Origin: Aphelocoma coerulescens
Lineage: Eukaryota; Chordata; Aves; Passeriformes; Corvidae
Direction of reading: 5' to 3'
Length of the DNA: 64,000 bases
Assembly (NCBI RefSeq): GCF_041296385.1
Contig: NC_091033.1
Location: 10,682,001-10,746,000 of the forward strand
Made by a program: the position numbers and the translations under genes. Positions 48,101-62,232 of the stretch are shown here, in pieces. Within the stretch, counting starts at the first letter, position 1. Each line of letters starts with the position of its first letter. The notes below the pieces were generated by a model. The model ran no database searches. It saw only the letters and a program-made list of their open reading frames with translations, and was not told where the DNA came from.

Positions 48101-49039
48101 GGATTTTTATGTCCCAAATTACTAATTGCAAATTATTCACCCAGTTCTCATAGAATGTCCTGTTTTTTGCTGAACTAAACCCAGCTGTATAATACCCTGT
48201 TAGCCTACTGGGCTTATCTCCAGAGCTCAAAGCTGTTCAACTTCCTTGTCTCTCTTTTCCCTCTCATTTATTTTCCATATGATAAATAACAACAACAACA
48301 ACAAAAAAAAGATCAGAATAAGACAGAAGTTTTATTTTTTAGTGCATGGTTTGCTGGGGCATGGGGAGAAGGCTGAAGAACCTGAACTATTATCAAGAAT
48401 GCCACTCAAATTACAATATCATTGTTTGAAAAAAATTCTGGCAGCTAATTCTGATTGCAGTGCACATTTCTGTTCCTGTGACAAATGATTTCTAAAGTTA
48501 GACTCAAGGACACCAAGCTTCCAAGAGGTCACTCATCTGTGGTGGTTTTTTTTTTTTTTATTTGCCATACCCAAAGATTTTTTTTAAATACTTGAATTAA
48601 GAAGAGGGGGAAAAAAATAAAGGGAAGGAAAGCAATGATGATCTGAAAAGACTGAAGTGCTTTGTTTTAAAAAGAGTGATGCTCAGAGCCATAAAGTATG
48701 AAATAGAGGAGGGCAAGCAGATTTGGGGCTAACCTGTGATATCACATTAGACTTTAAAGCTGTTCCAACAGACTAAGCATTTGAGAAAGAATCAGAGCTG
48801 TTGGTGATAAGTTGCTCCTCTTATCGGCAAACTGTCATCTGTCTTGAGTGAGAACATTTTGTCCACCCTACCAAAACAAGTCAGAAAAATTGGATAAAAA
48901 CAAAAATATAAATCAGAAGGGTAGCTGGGAGCAGAACTGAAACGATGGCAATTTCCTGGCAAGGATTGCTGTACAGCTAAATGTCAGATGTGGCAGAAAG
49001 AATTATATTTTCGACTTGAGGTCAGGAATTATGTGTGAG

Positions 49040-49170
49040 CATGTGGTGGCCAGAGCCCGGCCAGCGCAGCCGCTGCGGGCCCCGTGTGGCTCTGGTGACA
49101 GCCGTGGTGTCCCCACGGGCAGCGGTGCCCAGCGTGTCCCGGCTGCATCGCCCCGGAGCGCCACAGCTCT
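49040..49170. promoter_or_regulatory. Small CpG-rich block
   Basis: CpG-dense sequence (GCCCGGCCAGCGCAGCCGCT, CCCGGCTGCATCGCCCCGGA) over about 130 bp in neutral surroundings. It is shorter than a typical island. No exon was recognised next to it. It could be a minor promoter or a GC-rich decayed sequence. Confidence 0.3.
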
Positions 49171-52100
49171 GTCCCTTCACTGTCTCTGCTCCTTCCCAGC
49201 CCAGCTCTGCTGCGTGATTTCGGCAGGGGCTGCGCTGCTGGGTCAGCCCCTTCCTGAGCCGCAGCAGCCCTTGGTGCCTGCAGGTGCTGAGGGTCCCCGG
49301 GCAATCTTTGCAACTGGAGCTAAACGTTGCCAGAGCCATCCTGCCCTGTGCCTGGCTCCCCACAGACACTTCTCCATGGCAGAAGTGCTTGCAGATAACA
49401 AGAAATTAAGTGCTTCTCAGGCTCTTTCTAGATTATTTCTTTTTAATTTAGTATTCAATTTAAATCTTAATTTACTTTCTAAATCATAATTCCACTGAAT
49501 TTGCAAAGCACACCTGGAGCTACGGCGTTGGATGGGGAATGGAGGTGCACGATCTTCCAGGGAATGCTCGTGTGTGCAGGGTCCTGGGGACCAGCTGCAC
49601 CCCAAGTGCTGGGCTCTGCCTCTCCTCTGGGTCTCCTGCAGGTAAATCCTGCTCAGGTCAGGGGGAAACATCAGGATACAACCCATTCCTGGGCATGGAT
49701 CACTCCCCTGTCTGCCCTCCCCTGCTCACAGACATTTAGCTGCACCCAAAACTCTCAGTGCTTCGCATCCTCAGGCCAAGGGGACAGTGCACGGGGAGGT
49801 CACAAGTGCATGTGTGCCTCTAGAGCACAGAAAAATATCTGGGGACACGGGCACAATGTCACAGCAGCACCTTGACATTTGAGCTGGGGGTGTCGCTGAC
49901 ACCCCCGGGATGAGCTGTGCTCCTGTCCCAGGCAGAGGCTCGGCAGCCCAGGAGGGCAGACATTGCTCTGTGCTCAGGGCATGCACCAAATTTAGGCAGA
50001 GCAGGGTAGAGGGGAGCCAAGGTGCCGCCTGCCAGTCGCGCCTGCACTGCACCTGATGCTCCCAAGTGTTTTTCTCCTTCACTTCAACACCCTTAACACA
50101 GTGTTCCCATTGCAGCAGCCAAACTGATATCACTGGAGGCAAGACCTGAATCAGATCCTGAAAAATCAGCTATTTAAATGCACCATAGCTGCTGCGCTCT
50201 CGGCAGCAGCGAGACCGCAAGACACACAACTGGGGAGTGGAGGTACAATGAGGGAAGGTTTGGTGATTTTACAAAATCACCGAATGGGAAAAGAGAGCTG
50301 CTGGGTGGAAATGAGGCGTGCGTTCCTCAGGTCGTGACTGGTGCAGACATGACAATGTCAAAGGCTTGTGCAGTCTGGGACAGGGAGCAGGGCAGGGACG
50401 AGGCTGTTCTCTGCCCTGAGGAAAAGAGCAGATGAAGGGGAGTCACTGGAAAACCCCCTAAACCCCTTGGGGCAGGGGGAGTCCTAAAGCCCCAAGCACT
50501 GCTCTCTGCCCAGACTGCCCCAAGGTCACTGCACCCCTGTACCAGCAGCCCCCTTCCCCAGCCCTGGGTGCTGCAGGAGTGGAATATCCAACACCATAGG
50601 GTTGTTTGGGCTGTACCATGGTGGGCTCCTCTGCTTTAATTTGGTTTTTATTTTTTTTTTAAATTAATTTTGCAACAGTTTGGTTTCAGGGCATTGCAAG
50701 TGCTTCTGTAAATCCTGATGAATGAGCTGAGCCTTTGCTTCAACCCAGCTGGGAGCAAAACATCACAGGAAGGCTGGATTGCAGGCACTGCAGAGCCCTG
50801 GTGCCAACAGCCTGTGCACATCTCCTAAAGACTGAGCAGTCTGTAACAGGAGTCTGGGATAAGGGACAAGTCATTCCTTGTTGGAAATATCCCAACTGCA
50901 GGACATCAAAGCTGCCCTTTAAGCAGAAGCTGCGAGAGGCTGGTGCAAACTTATCTCCTCGGAGTACCATTAATGCACATTTTGTTGCAAGAGGAGAGTG
51001 ACCCAAGCAAGGGTTAATCGAGGCTGTGCTGTGCACCTGGCACATGTACACTGCCTCTGCAGCACAGTGGGTGCATATATATCTATATATATCTTATAGA
51101 GAGATATTTATTTATCTATGGCATGCGGGCTGGGGAGCAGACAGACTCTCCTCTCACCATGGTGGGGTGTGGAATGCCACACGAATTCTCTCTATCATTT
51201 CTCTGGAAATCCTGGCAAGCCCAGGGGAGTCTGCAGTCGATCAGCTCTGTATCACTGTGTGCCACTGAGGGAGATCTCTGCGGCATTTTGGGACACCCTG
51301 GAGCAGCCGTCACCCACACAAACACACCTTCCCCAGCACCCCAAGGACAGCTGAGCACTCAGCACCTCCTGGGCTTCACCTGCTCAGTCCTGGCTTTGCT
51401 GATGAGACCTTTCAGTTCCATTTAGAAGAGCTTTACTGGCTTTTTCTGTTTGAATTGTAATGCCCCAACATCATGGTTCGTAAGAAAGAACTGGAGGATC
51501 AGCCAGGTCACGGCCATCACACAGGGCTGAACTTCTGCTTCGGCTGCTTTTGGCTGTGCTGTTTGTTTGTTTGCATGGATTATCATCTTTCCTGCTTGTA
51601 TTGTACCACTGACGATTAATTCAAAGCAACCAGGGCCCAAATTTCTGAAGAGGTTTCCCTAAGGGAATGTCAATTACCTTTCCCTTCCAACACCGCAAAT
51701 GTCCTCTGGCACTTAAAAATCACAGCTTTATTGTGAGAAACGCAGCCACTTGCTCTAATTATTCATACTGCACTCTAAGGCAAGCAAAAGAATAATAAAA
51801 ATATTTAGTAGGTAAACTTGAAAAGGCAAGGGGTTGGTAATTCTGGGCATAGAGAAGTACAACCCCTGACAAAAACAGTCTATGCAATGGTTCATGCATG
51901 AAAATATGAAATGAATGGAAGAGCGTTGTAGACTCGTTTTGGAGATCTCATTTTGGGTGGAATTTCCACTGAAGGCAGCTTGTATTGCTTTGCTGCTGGG
52001 AATCTGACTAGACAGAATAGTGCTGGAACTGGGTGGGTGTTTCTGCCCCTGCCCAGCACGTTTGAGGCCACCAAGAGCCCTGTGCTTCCGTGTGCTGGTG

Positions 52101-55100
52101 CATGTGACAACACTGGCTTTGGAAGGGGAAACGCAAGAGTCTTTGGGTCTAGAAGAGGATGGAGGAGAGCCTTCCTTCCCCTGATTTGACATCACCCCAG
52201 GGACCAAGGGGTCCTCCTGGTGCTCAGGGAAACTCAGGGAATTCCTCAGGGAGGAACTGTCCTACTCTGCCCTTGGGGAGTATGGTCCCTTCTCAGTACT
52301 TGTCCTCCAGTGCTTCATCTCACTCCATCCCCACTCCTTCTCTTCCCCAGCTTTTTCTTCATGGACTGCCTGGCTCCTTCCACATTTAGATGCCAGTCTG
52401 TCCTTGCTCATTGTTATTCTCCACCCATCTCCTTAGCTCAGCCTAGTTTCAAACTGCTTTGTCAAGGTGCCAGGATCCCCTGGTGGAGGTGAAGGTTGGC
52501 ACATCAATGCCACAAATGCATCCCAGAGGATGAGCATCTCTGCACATCTTGTGCCTGGAGAGAGGCACCAGGGGCTCAGAGGTGCCGAGGACCCTCCCTG
52601 CAGCAGCACTTCCAGATTTGCAGCCCTGCCTTAGCTGCCAGCTTTACTCCAGCCCTTGGCTTTCCCCTGGGCTCAACAGCCCGGCTATGAGTGCTGTAGT
52701 GTTTGGGAACCAGCAGCCTTAATTATCTTTTAAACCTCATTATGCTCTTTCCTATGATCTCCTCTTTGTTCTTCCTTCCAACCCTCTGTGTCTGCGGGCA
52801 GTGGAGGGCTCTGCCTCTCCCTACAGTTCCTCGTAGCACCATCACGTTCCCAGACAATGTGCATATGGAATTCTCATCTAAATCACCCCAAAAGCAGTGG
52901 CAAGACCCAAGGTTCATCATCCTGAATCACAACCAGACCTCAGGCAGTGGCAGCAACTCAAGAAGATGCAAATGTCTTTGTAGAAATGGCAGGAACATGC
53001 CCCACTGCTGACAAGGGCTTCCCAGGGATTCCCAGCCTGGGCCCATGGGAGAAAAAAGTGCTCTCATCCCGGGACACAGAGTCTGGCTTTGTGTTACATA
53101 TTATTTGTGAGCAAAATAACCCTGTTTGTCCTAGACCAGCTCGTTGTGGAGGCTCTGAAATTAGGTGTCATTACCAGGTGTTATTACTCTGCAGGCAAGA
53201 AGTTGTACCTAGCGAGCAACCCAGTGAGCTGCAGACAGATGAGGAGGATAATTTGATTCCATCTTTGGAAATGTCAGACTTTATGGGTGGATAAAATACA
53301 TTCCATTTTCTTCTGTTTATCAATATTGGGTGAAAACAGACTAGAAATTGCTTATAAATGGGGAGTGTTGAGAGAAAGGCTGTCTATTTGTTACCCCTCA
53401 CAGATGCACAGCACTGCCACAGCCACTTCTGTGCAGTGTGAGAGAACCACACAGAGCAACAAAGCAAGGCACAGATGGGAGGAAGAGTAACCCTTGCTGC
53501 CTTTCCATTTACATGGCACAAACGGGTCCGGGTCCTGCAGCTGATGATAGTGGTCACACAAAATAAAATGTTCACAAAGCCACTGCAAATTCCTGTCTTT
53601 GAAGGAGAATTTGAAGAACCCTGTAAGGATATGCTCACCTGATCTCTGAGCCAAAGGCAAAGCAGAGACCTGGGGCTCGATAAATGGAGCTCTGTGCCCT
53701 GAAGAGCAGATGAGCCCATGGCCAAAGCTAGAGGGGGCAGATGGGGCTGGTCCAGGGAAACACCAGCACCAGCTTTGTCATGTGCTTGAATTGCCCAAAC
53801 CAGGTCAAAATCTGAGCACACAGAAAAGATGCAGCCCCTGAGAGCACCGTAATGGTAAAAGGAGGGGTTTGAGGAGGGAGAATAGAACAGCATTGAATGA
53901 ACTTTTCAGATAAATTATACCCAAAGAGGAATGAAACATTATAGCTTCAATTACCGCTGTGCCCAGCCACGCAGGTAGTAATTCAAACAAGAAACAATTG
54001 CTGGATTGTCACCCTCAAATCAGACACATACCATTTAATTCCATTTACTGTGGGTTCACTGACTGTATTTTGAATCAAATACAGCCATTAATGTGCAAAG
54101 ATCTGAAAAATGCATGTGTCCCTTTTACAAATGTGACAGCGAGACTGTAATTCCTGTAAAATCTGTTTTCTTCAGGTTGGGCTGCTCCTATTGCAGTTAG
54201 TTATGCAGATATTACTTATTAAAAGTTTCACTATGCCAAGCTAGACCTTTTTGAAATGGCTTGTACTTTTTTGTTCCGGGCACATGAAAACTATGGCCAG
54301 TTCCAGCCTTGTATTCCATCACCCAAACTTAGCAAACTGATTTGAATGCAGAAAAAGCCACTTTCATTAAAACAATTAAACCCTTACTATTATTGCTGTA
54401 TCTGGCTATTCGAGCACAAGTATAAATCATCAGTTACAGGAACTAAAAGCTTTCAGATGGAATTGCTCTAACACCTGCCTCATGCAATGGGCACAGGAAG
54501 GGTGACGTGCACCCGGCTTCTCCAGGGCAGCACTGCTGCCTAAATAAAACCCTGTCATATCCAGAAAGTGAATATTATTGTGCTGCCCTGGTTGGCTCTG
54601 GCAGAGAAGCAGCACATGCCTGTGGGCAGGCTGAGCAGCAGGAGCAGTGCTTGGGATGGGAAGGGATGAGAAGAGTTGGCATCTCTCCCCAGGTGATGCC
54701 TTGTCCCCAGCAGGGCCATCACAGGGTGTGTGTGACCCCAGCTGGGTTTTGCATCCTTCAAACCCTGCAACGGCACTGCACAATGGCTGAGGTGATGCCT
54801 CCCCCATCCCAGAAACAATTCCGTGGGTGGAAATGTCCTGTTCAGTGTGATACAGGGAAATGGGTTTGGCACAAAGCTTGGGAGATGTCTGGAGTCCTTC
54901 TCCTTTTTGGAATAATACCTTCACGTATTCCCTGTGTCAGCACCGTCACACATTCTCCATGGGGTCACAGAGTGTGTTGCCTAATAAAACCAGACCTTTC
55001 CACAGAACTGCACTCACTCTTCTGCTCTGCCATAGGATGCATCAAAGGGCAGATTGTTTAAACATTTCACTGGTTACTGTGTGGGTCATCAGAACTGGAC

Positions 55101-55222
55101 ATATGTAATTTCAAAGGCTTTTCTCCTCCTGCTCCTCACATCATTCCAGGTCACACTTCCCTACAGGTGCTCTCTGTTGACTCAAGGACACTTCCAGGCA
55201 GCAGAATATCAACGGGGCAGGG
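49171..55222. other. Intergenic stretch, no gene recognised
   Basis: No exon, RNA gene or transposable element was recognised. There is an AT run (ATATATATCTATATATATCT) near 51076-51095 and an AT-rich block at about 53930-54430. The frames are short and without similarity. Confidence 0.45.
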
Positions 55223-56071
55223 ATGGACAGGCCAGCTCATCCTACACATTTTAAATTGCTTAAAAAGGCCCAGAAGCCCTTTTGCAAAGAGAGTCTGTGG
55301 CAGGGGCTGAAGTCAGTGCTCAGCATGTGGCTTAGACAAACAGAGTGGTCATTAGTGACTGTTCTCATTGTCACACCGGTGCAGACTGTTAATTCAGCAC
55401 AAGAGTCATTAAAAGCAAGCCTCGGTGGAGAGAGAGGCTTTTGTAAATGCCAGATGACTTGGCAAAAAGTGAAGAAGACCCTCAATATCCTGCACTGCTC
55501 TGCTTGTAAATTCAGAACAAAAACTCCCAGGAATTTGCTGGCGACAGGATTAGGCACTAATTATTTTCTTATGCTGAAAGCTGTTAAAACCCAACCCAGC
55601 TTTCCCTCACCCTGTAACCAAGATAAGCTCACTGGTCATTCCATAGGTCCCTCTCTTCCAGAAGAATGTCCCTACTTCCAAATCTCTCCCCCTGACTTTG
55701 TCTGTGGGTTGAGAGGGTGGTATCACCCTCACACTGATTGGTGGCTTTGGCTCCAGGTTTGGGGATTATCCATAGACATTGTCCCAGCCTGTCCCCAGCC
55801 CTGCTCCAGCCCCAGGGCTTTAATTGCCTCTGAGCTCACAATTAAAGAGCAGCATCCAGTCTGCTGCACGGGCATCCCTCCCTTAGAGTTCCTCCTACCA
55901 GGTGCTTTTAATTTATTTGTATTTCCAGCAGCGATAATTGAGTTATCAATTTTGTGCTCTTTTGGGCCAGAAGCAGAGATCAGAGAGCTATTTTATACAC
56001 CTAATTATGGATTATTTCCCATAGCTATAAAACCATGGAGAGACAGATCCAGAAAATATGTCATGAAGTGA
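55223..56071 (+). other. Unusually long open frame (282 codons), not recognised
   Basis: The frame has a true ATG start (GGGATGGAC) and stays open for 849 bases, which is long for 45-48% GC non-coding DNA. The product is rich in W, C, P and S without repeats, signal peptide or recognised domain. No polyadenylation or splice evidence was seen. It could be a chance frame, an exon of a non-coding RNA, or a lineage-specific ORF. I do not assign a function. Confidence 0.15.
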
Positions 56072-56396
56072 TCTGTGTCCTCTTCATCTCTACTGGCTTC
56101 TCCCTATTGCTTCCTTAAACTCCAGGCTGAATACCCTCTGGACAGAACAGTTGTCAAAAGCAAGGGACACCTATTTACCCACAGGACAAAATCTCTTCCC
56201 ACTCCAGAAGAGAGCTGCTTAAAATTAAATTCAGCTTTTACTGAAATGATCTGTTTAAACCTTTAGGACCTTGTTGAGTCAGGCTGAGATTTATCCCATT
56301 TCTGTGCAATTTGGCTATAATCTGGCTCATTATGGTGACCCAGGGTCCTGCTGAGGAGTGAAGAATTTGATTTTCTTTCCCACTAAGGGTTTTTGG

Positions 56397-56458
56397 GGGG
56401 GTTGAACAGGGTGATCCTTAAGGTCCCTTCCAACCCAACCCATTCTGTAGTTATATGA
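56397..56458 (+). mobile_element. CR1 LINE 3' end fragment
   Basis: AGGGTGATCCTTAAGGTCCC, TTCCAACCCAACCCATTCTG and TAGTTATATG are a short diverged CR1 terminus in plus orientation (about 60 bp). It begins right after a G-rich stretch. Confidence 0.85.
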
Positions 56459-59400
56459 ATTGGATGTGGCCCCTCATGCCCCCCTTAGCTCCCCACTCCC
56501 CTGGCCCAGGCTTTTTTGCTGCAGAGCCTCCCTCCATCCCGTGCAGGTCTGAGCTGCCTGGAGCAAGCTGCAGTGCAGAGCCCGTGCTAAAGTCCAGCAG
56601 ATCCTATTTTTATATTTACAGAAAGAGAGAGGAATCATCTGTGTGTCAGGATTGGGTTTCTGGTGGTGACATGAAGAGGCCATCCAAGATGTATGACCCA
56701 GCAAATGTACTGTAATGCACACATCGCATTTGTTCTCCGAGTAAGTATATATTGTCTAGGGTATATTACAGCTGTGCTTTGGTGTTTAATTTAATGTGAG
56801 TGAACTGCCTTAATTTCTCTAAATTGTAGTAATAAACATAATGCTAACAGTGATATTGCTAATAATTTATTTTGCAAGTGATTAATCAACAATGAACTAT
56901 TTTAATTACCTGTTCGGAAATGCCAAATTCTAAATTAATTATGTGTCATTATATGAATTCACATATATAAATATATACACCTATACATGAATTCCAAGGG
57001 TAATTAAAATGAATAAACCATCAGATTTGGTGAATTCATAGAGCTGAGGGAGGATTTCCTCTCCCCTGCTCTTCTGCCTTTTTGCATTTCATCCTCAGCA
57101 CAAAGAGAATCTCATTCCAGTGCTTTATGCAAGTCGTTTGTGGTCCTAAAAAAGATATTACCTGGAGAAAGTAGCAAATTCCCTGGATCCCACACTGCAA
57201 AGAGCAGTGTCAAGGGCAGGGGTGTGGGAAGTGGGAGCAGGGGAGGGGGTGGGGACTGCAGCATTTCTGTCCGTGGAAAATGCAGAGTGTCACTCTTTGG
57301 GGCGATCACTGTGCCACACCTTGGAACTCCCTGCAAATAAACCCCAGGGGGAACTGGAATGGGGGAGAAGGAGGTGATTCCCTGCCCTCAGTTGTTACCC
57401 ACAATTTTTGTAGGGAAGTCAGGCATTCAGTTAAAAGATTTGGGGTAGAACCAAAGAGTTTTCCTTTTTGCCTGGGAGGGGGCTGCACCTGGAGGTGCTG
57501 CAGGGCACAAAGCTGGCAGTGTGGGGTATTTAGCAGTGGGAACATCCCCAGGGGCCCTAAAATGAGGCTGGGCAGAAAGGGGGGACCATCCTTTTGCAGT
57601 AAGACTGAGGCCCAGAGCTCATGACCAAGAGGCCCCTGGCCATCCAGCACTGGCCCAGCAGCAGCAGCAGTGGTCCCCAGGGGGTTGGTGGCCCCTGTGG
57701 CACAGAGGGGCAGGGGAGGGAATCTCTAATTTAGCGGTGGGGAGCGAGACAGTTCTAATGGTTTGTAGCACTGGCTTGAAGACCCGGATGATTAATGAGA
57801 GCAATGCTATGGAGGAACCAGAATCTAAGTAATGAGACCTTTATTTGATACATAATACCACTGGGACCTTCTAGAAAGAGAATACCAGGAGTAGGGCTAA
57901 GTTTTTCTGGCTTGGGAATGCATCAGGAAGGGGGAAAGTATTGCTGACTCTGCAGTCAAATGCTGGGGCTGTGTGCAACAGGGCTGCAGTGCTGTTCAAC
58001 GTGAGCCTGGGACATGTTAATTCAGTCATATATTTTCAGATGCTGGAAAGACACCCTGATTTAGTGTGCTGCCTGGATCTATGCAGAGTTGTGGGTTTAA
58101 AATGCAGTGTCCAGAGCCTGATTCCATCACCTCATGGCTGAATTCAAGCCGAGAGAAGAAGAGGAAGCCATTAGATACATACCAAGACCTTCCAGCCAAA
58201 AAATTACTTATGGTTTCAATTGAAGGAGAAGAAGTTGTAGAGAGTTTAGGTATGGATGTCAGAAACACAGCAGTTAGCAGCAGAGATGTATGAGAGATTG
58301 GGAGGTGATAACTTAGATAAATTGGTGTCTCATCCATATTAAGGAGACAGCTCATCCTCAGTTGCTGCCGGATGACATGAACAGTGGAGCGTATATGGAT
58401 ACTAAAATACATTGGTCTTAAAGTTAAATCCCCAAGAACCATCAGAAATAAGTCTCAGAAGCCAAAGTGAGATTTGATGCACACTGCAGAAATATGCAGT
58501 CTGTCAAAGCATGCTGCTCTCTCCATATAACTTCCACCGTTTGTGGGACAATTATAGGGAAAACAATACTGTGATCTGTAAAGCAGTTCCTGGGGTGGTT
58601 TTATTCACTAACTCAATGCTATGCATAATCATTGCCAGCAACATCTCCAGAGGTGTGTGCATAATAGAGAGTCATCAAGTCAGTGAGTCAAAACATCAGA
58701 AAATAAAATTCAGATGAACGTCACATTCAAAAATTATATTATCTGTCATTTAACACTGTCTGAAGACCTCCTTATTGAAATAATACATCTAAACCAAAAG
58801 CTACCCCAGGCAGTAATACCATATTGCTCTGCTGTGTTTAGGATCTACCAGGAACTGGGGGTTTCTGCACCTTGAGCTGGCTGCCAAAGCGGGGAGCTGG
58901 GGTTATAAGACCTGTGGGGATCTTCAAACTGAAGCATCCAACTGACTCGTAGAGGGGAAACAGAGAGCACTGGGAGGGTCTGTTCCTCTCCTGTACCCAT
59001 GTCAAAGCCTGCCAAAGTCAGGAGTGGTCCCCCAGCGTCACCCATTTCCTTTGCTGTGTAGATGTGTACAATAATTTTCCTTTCAACAGCCAAATTTGCC
59101 TCTAAAAGAGAGTTTGTATCCAAATGCAAACTTAATTTGCCCTCTCTGACATTACACTTCACTGGATTAGATCCTTCATGCCTCCTGTTCCAAAACACCC
59201 ATGGAGATAAGAAGTTACCCTTTTAAAAAATGCAGCCTTGGAAGACCTTTAAATCCCCTAACTAAATTTTTATCGTGCTATTTTCCCCAAAGCACCATGT
59301 ACAGCATTGTCTCTGCACTGCAGCTTGAAAGGAGCAATTCCCTGCGGATGCAGGTGCCTGCAGCCAGGAATATCTGCTCTGGGATGCTTTGGCAGGGATA

Positions 59401-60728
59401 TCACAGCGTGGGCCATAAGGCAAGTGCATATACAGGTATGTATGAAATGTGAATGTCCAGGTAGGAGCTGCACACAGGCAGGTGCAGGCAGGGAGCACCA
59501 GTGCTGGATAATGAGTCTGAGCTGCTCCCGGGTGTGAGAATGAGCAATGAGCATCTCTGCTGGAAACAAAATCAGGAACTTGGGTGAGCTTTGCTACTTA
59601 GACAACAAATCACTGGGTGTGCTCGAGGGCTCATTTTTCATTGGGAAACACCAGTGAAACGAGTACTTTGCTGCTTATCTCTTTATTGCTTATCAGTGCT
59701 TCTTTGCCCTTCATTTCTTGGAAAAGGCATGGTGCTTAAATGGGTTGAAGGGTGGATGCTGTGAAAGAGCTAAGCCACCTCTTTAATCCCAGAGGCTTCA
59801 TCAAGGGTTCATTTTGCTCTCTGGGAAAATCTCTGTCTTCCCAGATCACTCACCTCCTTCTCTCCACCATCCATCTAGGTTGCTTCGTTTGTATCTGAAG
59901 TCATGCTTGCCATCCTTTGAAGAGGTAGTCTCCTCTAAAAAATCAATAGTTAACATTGTCTTTAAATAGTCTGACATTTACCTTTACTGCAGTTTTCATT
60001 TCTTTCTGGGATTGCTCAGACATTTGTATTACCAGTGTACATTCCTTATTTCTCTGCCTGTAGCCACGGACCAGGAGCTTTGCAGGGATGGCAATCCTGG
60101 TGGTGTAGCTCCCAGCCACAAATAAGGAGGCTTTTGCAAGATAATTGAGACGACTGGAGCTTGCTAATAGAAGCCTCTTTAATATATGGAAGACATCAAC
60201 TGAGAATAATTACAAGCAAAAGGGTAGCATAAATCCCTGAAGAAAATACAATGCTGAATGCAGTTTTCCCAACAAGCAAATTTGAATGCTAGCCCAAAGG
60301 TCAAAATAAAAGACTGTGAGCTTTAACCTCCTGAGCCATCCACCTATCCTTTGGCTCTTGTCAGGAACTTGTCTGGGGGTTCATTTAGAAAGCTGCCTGC
60401 TCAGAGCAGGGCCATTTGCAATCTGGGAAAGTTAAGCAAATTAGCAGAATTATTAGGTAAGAGGCAATTCTCCACAGCCTGCAAAGCAACTGCTTGTTAA
60501 ATTGGCTCACACGGGAGAATTGCACTGATCGAATGATGGTTGCAGTGTTTGCAGAGGGAAGGCTGTGCAGGCATTTCCTTTCAAATAACGCTGCTGTGCT
60601 CCAGCTAAAGAATTAAAAAAGGAGAGTTTGTGCAGATTCCCTGGCAAGCTGGGACAGACTCCCTGCACAAATGCGCTGGAAGATGCCCTTGTCTTTTAAA
60701 CATATTTCTTCTACCCAGTTCCTTCTGC

Positions 60729-60765
<37 letters not shown>

Positions 60766-62232
60766 CTAATAAAGAAGAAAAACCCAACCCCCTCAAACTA
60801 TCTACTTCTAAAAATAGGGAGGGTTGCAGGAGAACTAATGCCACCAGAGCCCTGGAAGCAGGTGGCTCGATGCACCCGGTCGTCCCCTCTGGGACTTGCA
60901 AGGACACCTGGGGTTTTGCATCCTTGCTGTCCTGGGAAGATTTTGGGAATGTGGGTTTCAGCAGCAGAAACAGAGTGCTCCAAGAAGCCAAGGAGAGGGT
61001 GGCTCACCCATGGTTTCTGATCTGTCAGTCTCATTTTTATATAGTCTTTGGCTATTGATTTGATATTTTTATACCTTATGTAGTGCACTTAGTACAGGAA
61101 AAAATGGATTCACCAAGTAAATGTGCTTTATTAGCAGGTCTCTGATGGAAAATTATGTCAGTTTTCCATTTAAAAGATGCATCAGATTAATTCACTCATG
61201 AATCAATCTATCTATGCTTGAAAATCTACTCACACCCCACATTAAATTGTCCGGTGTGACACTGCAGGCTGGAGATCACAATGGAAGTTTTAAAATGATG
61301 AAAAGGTATTATTGTGAAGTTTATAGCACTTCCAAGGCAGCTGGGAATGAAAAGCTCATCCCCAAAATGAAGTGAGAGTGTTACGCCAGGCTTAGCTCCA
61401 GCTTCCCTCGCAGGAGAGGAAGCTACATCAGTTAAAGTTTGGTGATTTTTTTCTTTTCTTTTCTTTCTTTTTTTGTTTCTTTCTATGCCCGACGGATGTC
61501 CCAGCTCAAAGGGTCATCCCAGGTTTTGTTCTTCACAGGCTTTTTTTGTCTCACAGGGCCATGCTCCTCACCCTGGAAAGATGGATTATGCCTGTACTTT
61601 CCAGGTGATCCACAAAAGGGGGATAGAATTTAATTCCTTTCCCTGTGCTGAGTAGAGGTTGCAGGATCATTCATTATTTGTTCCTGAGTGAGTGCTGCAT
61701 GGGGCCACCTCTTACCCCTGGCAGGATATCAGCTCCTGGCTGGACACTGGAATATTTGGGAAACAGTTTCAAATCTCTCCCTCTCTCACTCTTTCCCCAC
61801 TCCTGTCTTATGCAGGAGAAAGCAGAAATCACCTGTCAGACATTGCACAAAATGATTTATAGGAGGGGAGGACAGGAAAAGCTGGAGGCAGGTTTTATCA
61901 GAGATGCTAAGAGATGTGAAATAACTGTCCCACGTGAACTTGGAAAAGAAGCCCTTGGTGTTGAGTTTCTTCAAGAGAAAGACTGGCCATGCTGTGCCCC
62001 ATCACTCGGTTACTGAGCTCCTTGTAGCCCCCCTGTAGCAGATGCTGCTTCTGTGCTCAGCCCCAGCTCTGTGGTGCAATTCCACCTTTCAGCCCCGGGG
62101 CTACATGAAGCATCTCAGTGTTTATTTTTGGTGTTGTAGAATAAAAGACAAGCGCTCAGAGCCAGCTGAGATCCCTGGGTGCACATTGGTAGCACAAGCA
62201 TAAGGCAAGAGCAATGAAAATAGGGAGTCTCT
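56459..62232. other. Intergenic stretch, no gene recognised
   Basis: No exon or RNA gene was recognised. It includes an AT-rich, TAAT-motif-rich block at about 56740-57010, a G-rich stretch near 57215-57260, a region of overlapping open frames at 58030-58440 and the TAA microsatellite near 60730. Confidence 0.45.
60729..60763 (+). repeat. (TAA)n microsatellite, 11 uninterrupted units
   Basis: Eleven perfect TAA units, preceded by AA. Likely polymorphic in length. Confidence 0.95.

Larger units (their letters stand above)
42431..49030. other. Intergenic stretch, no gene recognised
   Basis: No exon or RNA gene was recognised. Contents are a possible decayed CR1 end near 43030-43095, a 20-bp duplication at 43399-43438, a T tract at 43801-43814, a region at 44420-45140 with long open frames on both strands, a MEF2-like site next to an E-box at 44736-44767, and an ACA run near 48289-48303. 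Confidence 0.45.

Noticed and set aside
58026..58442. Minus-strand frame containing NMDETPIYLS, reminiscent of pogo/Tigger-type transposases
   Set aside because: Only this short string resembles the family. The rest of the frame has no convincing DDE-domain pattern and there are no terminal inverted repeats. A protein search would decide.
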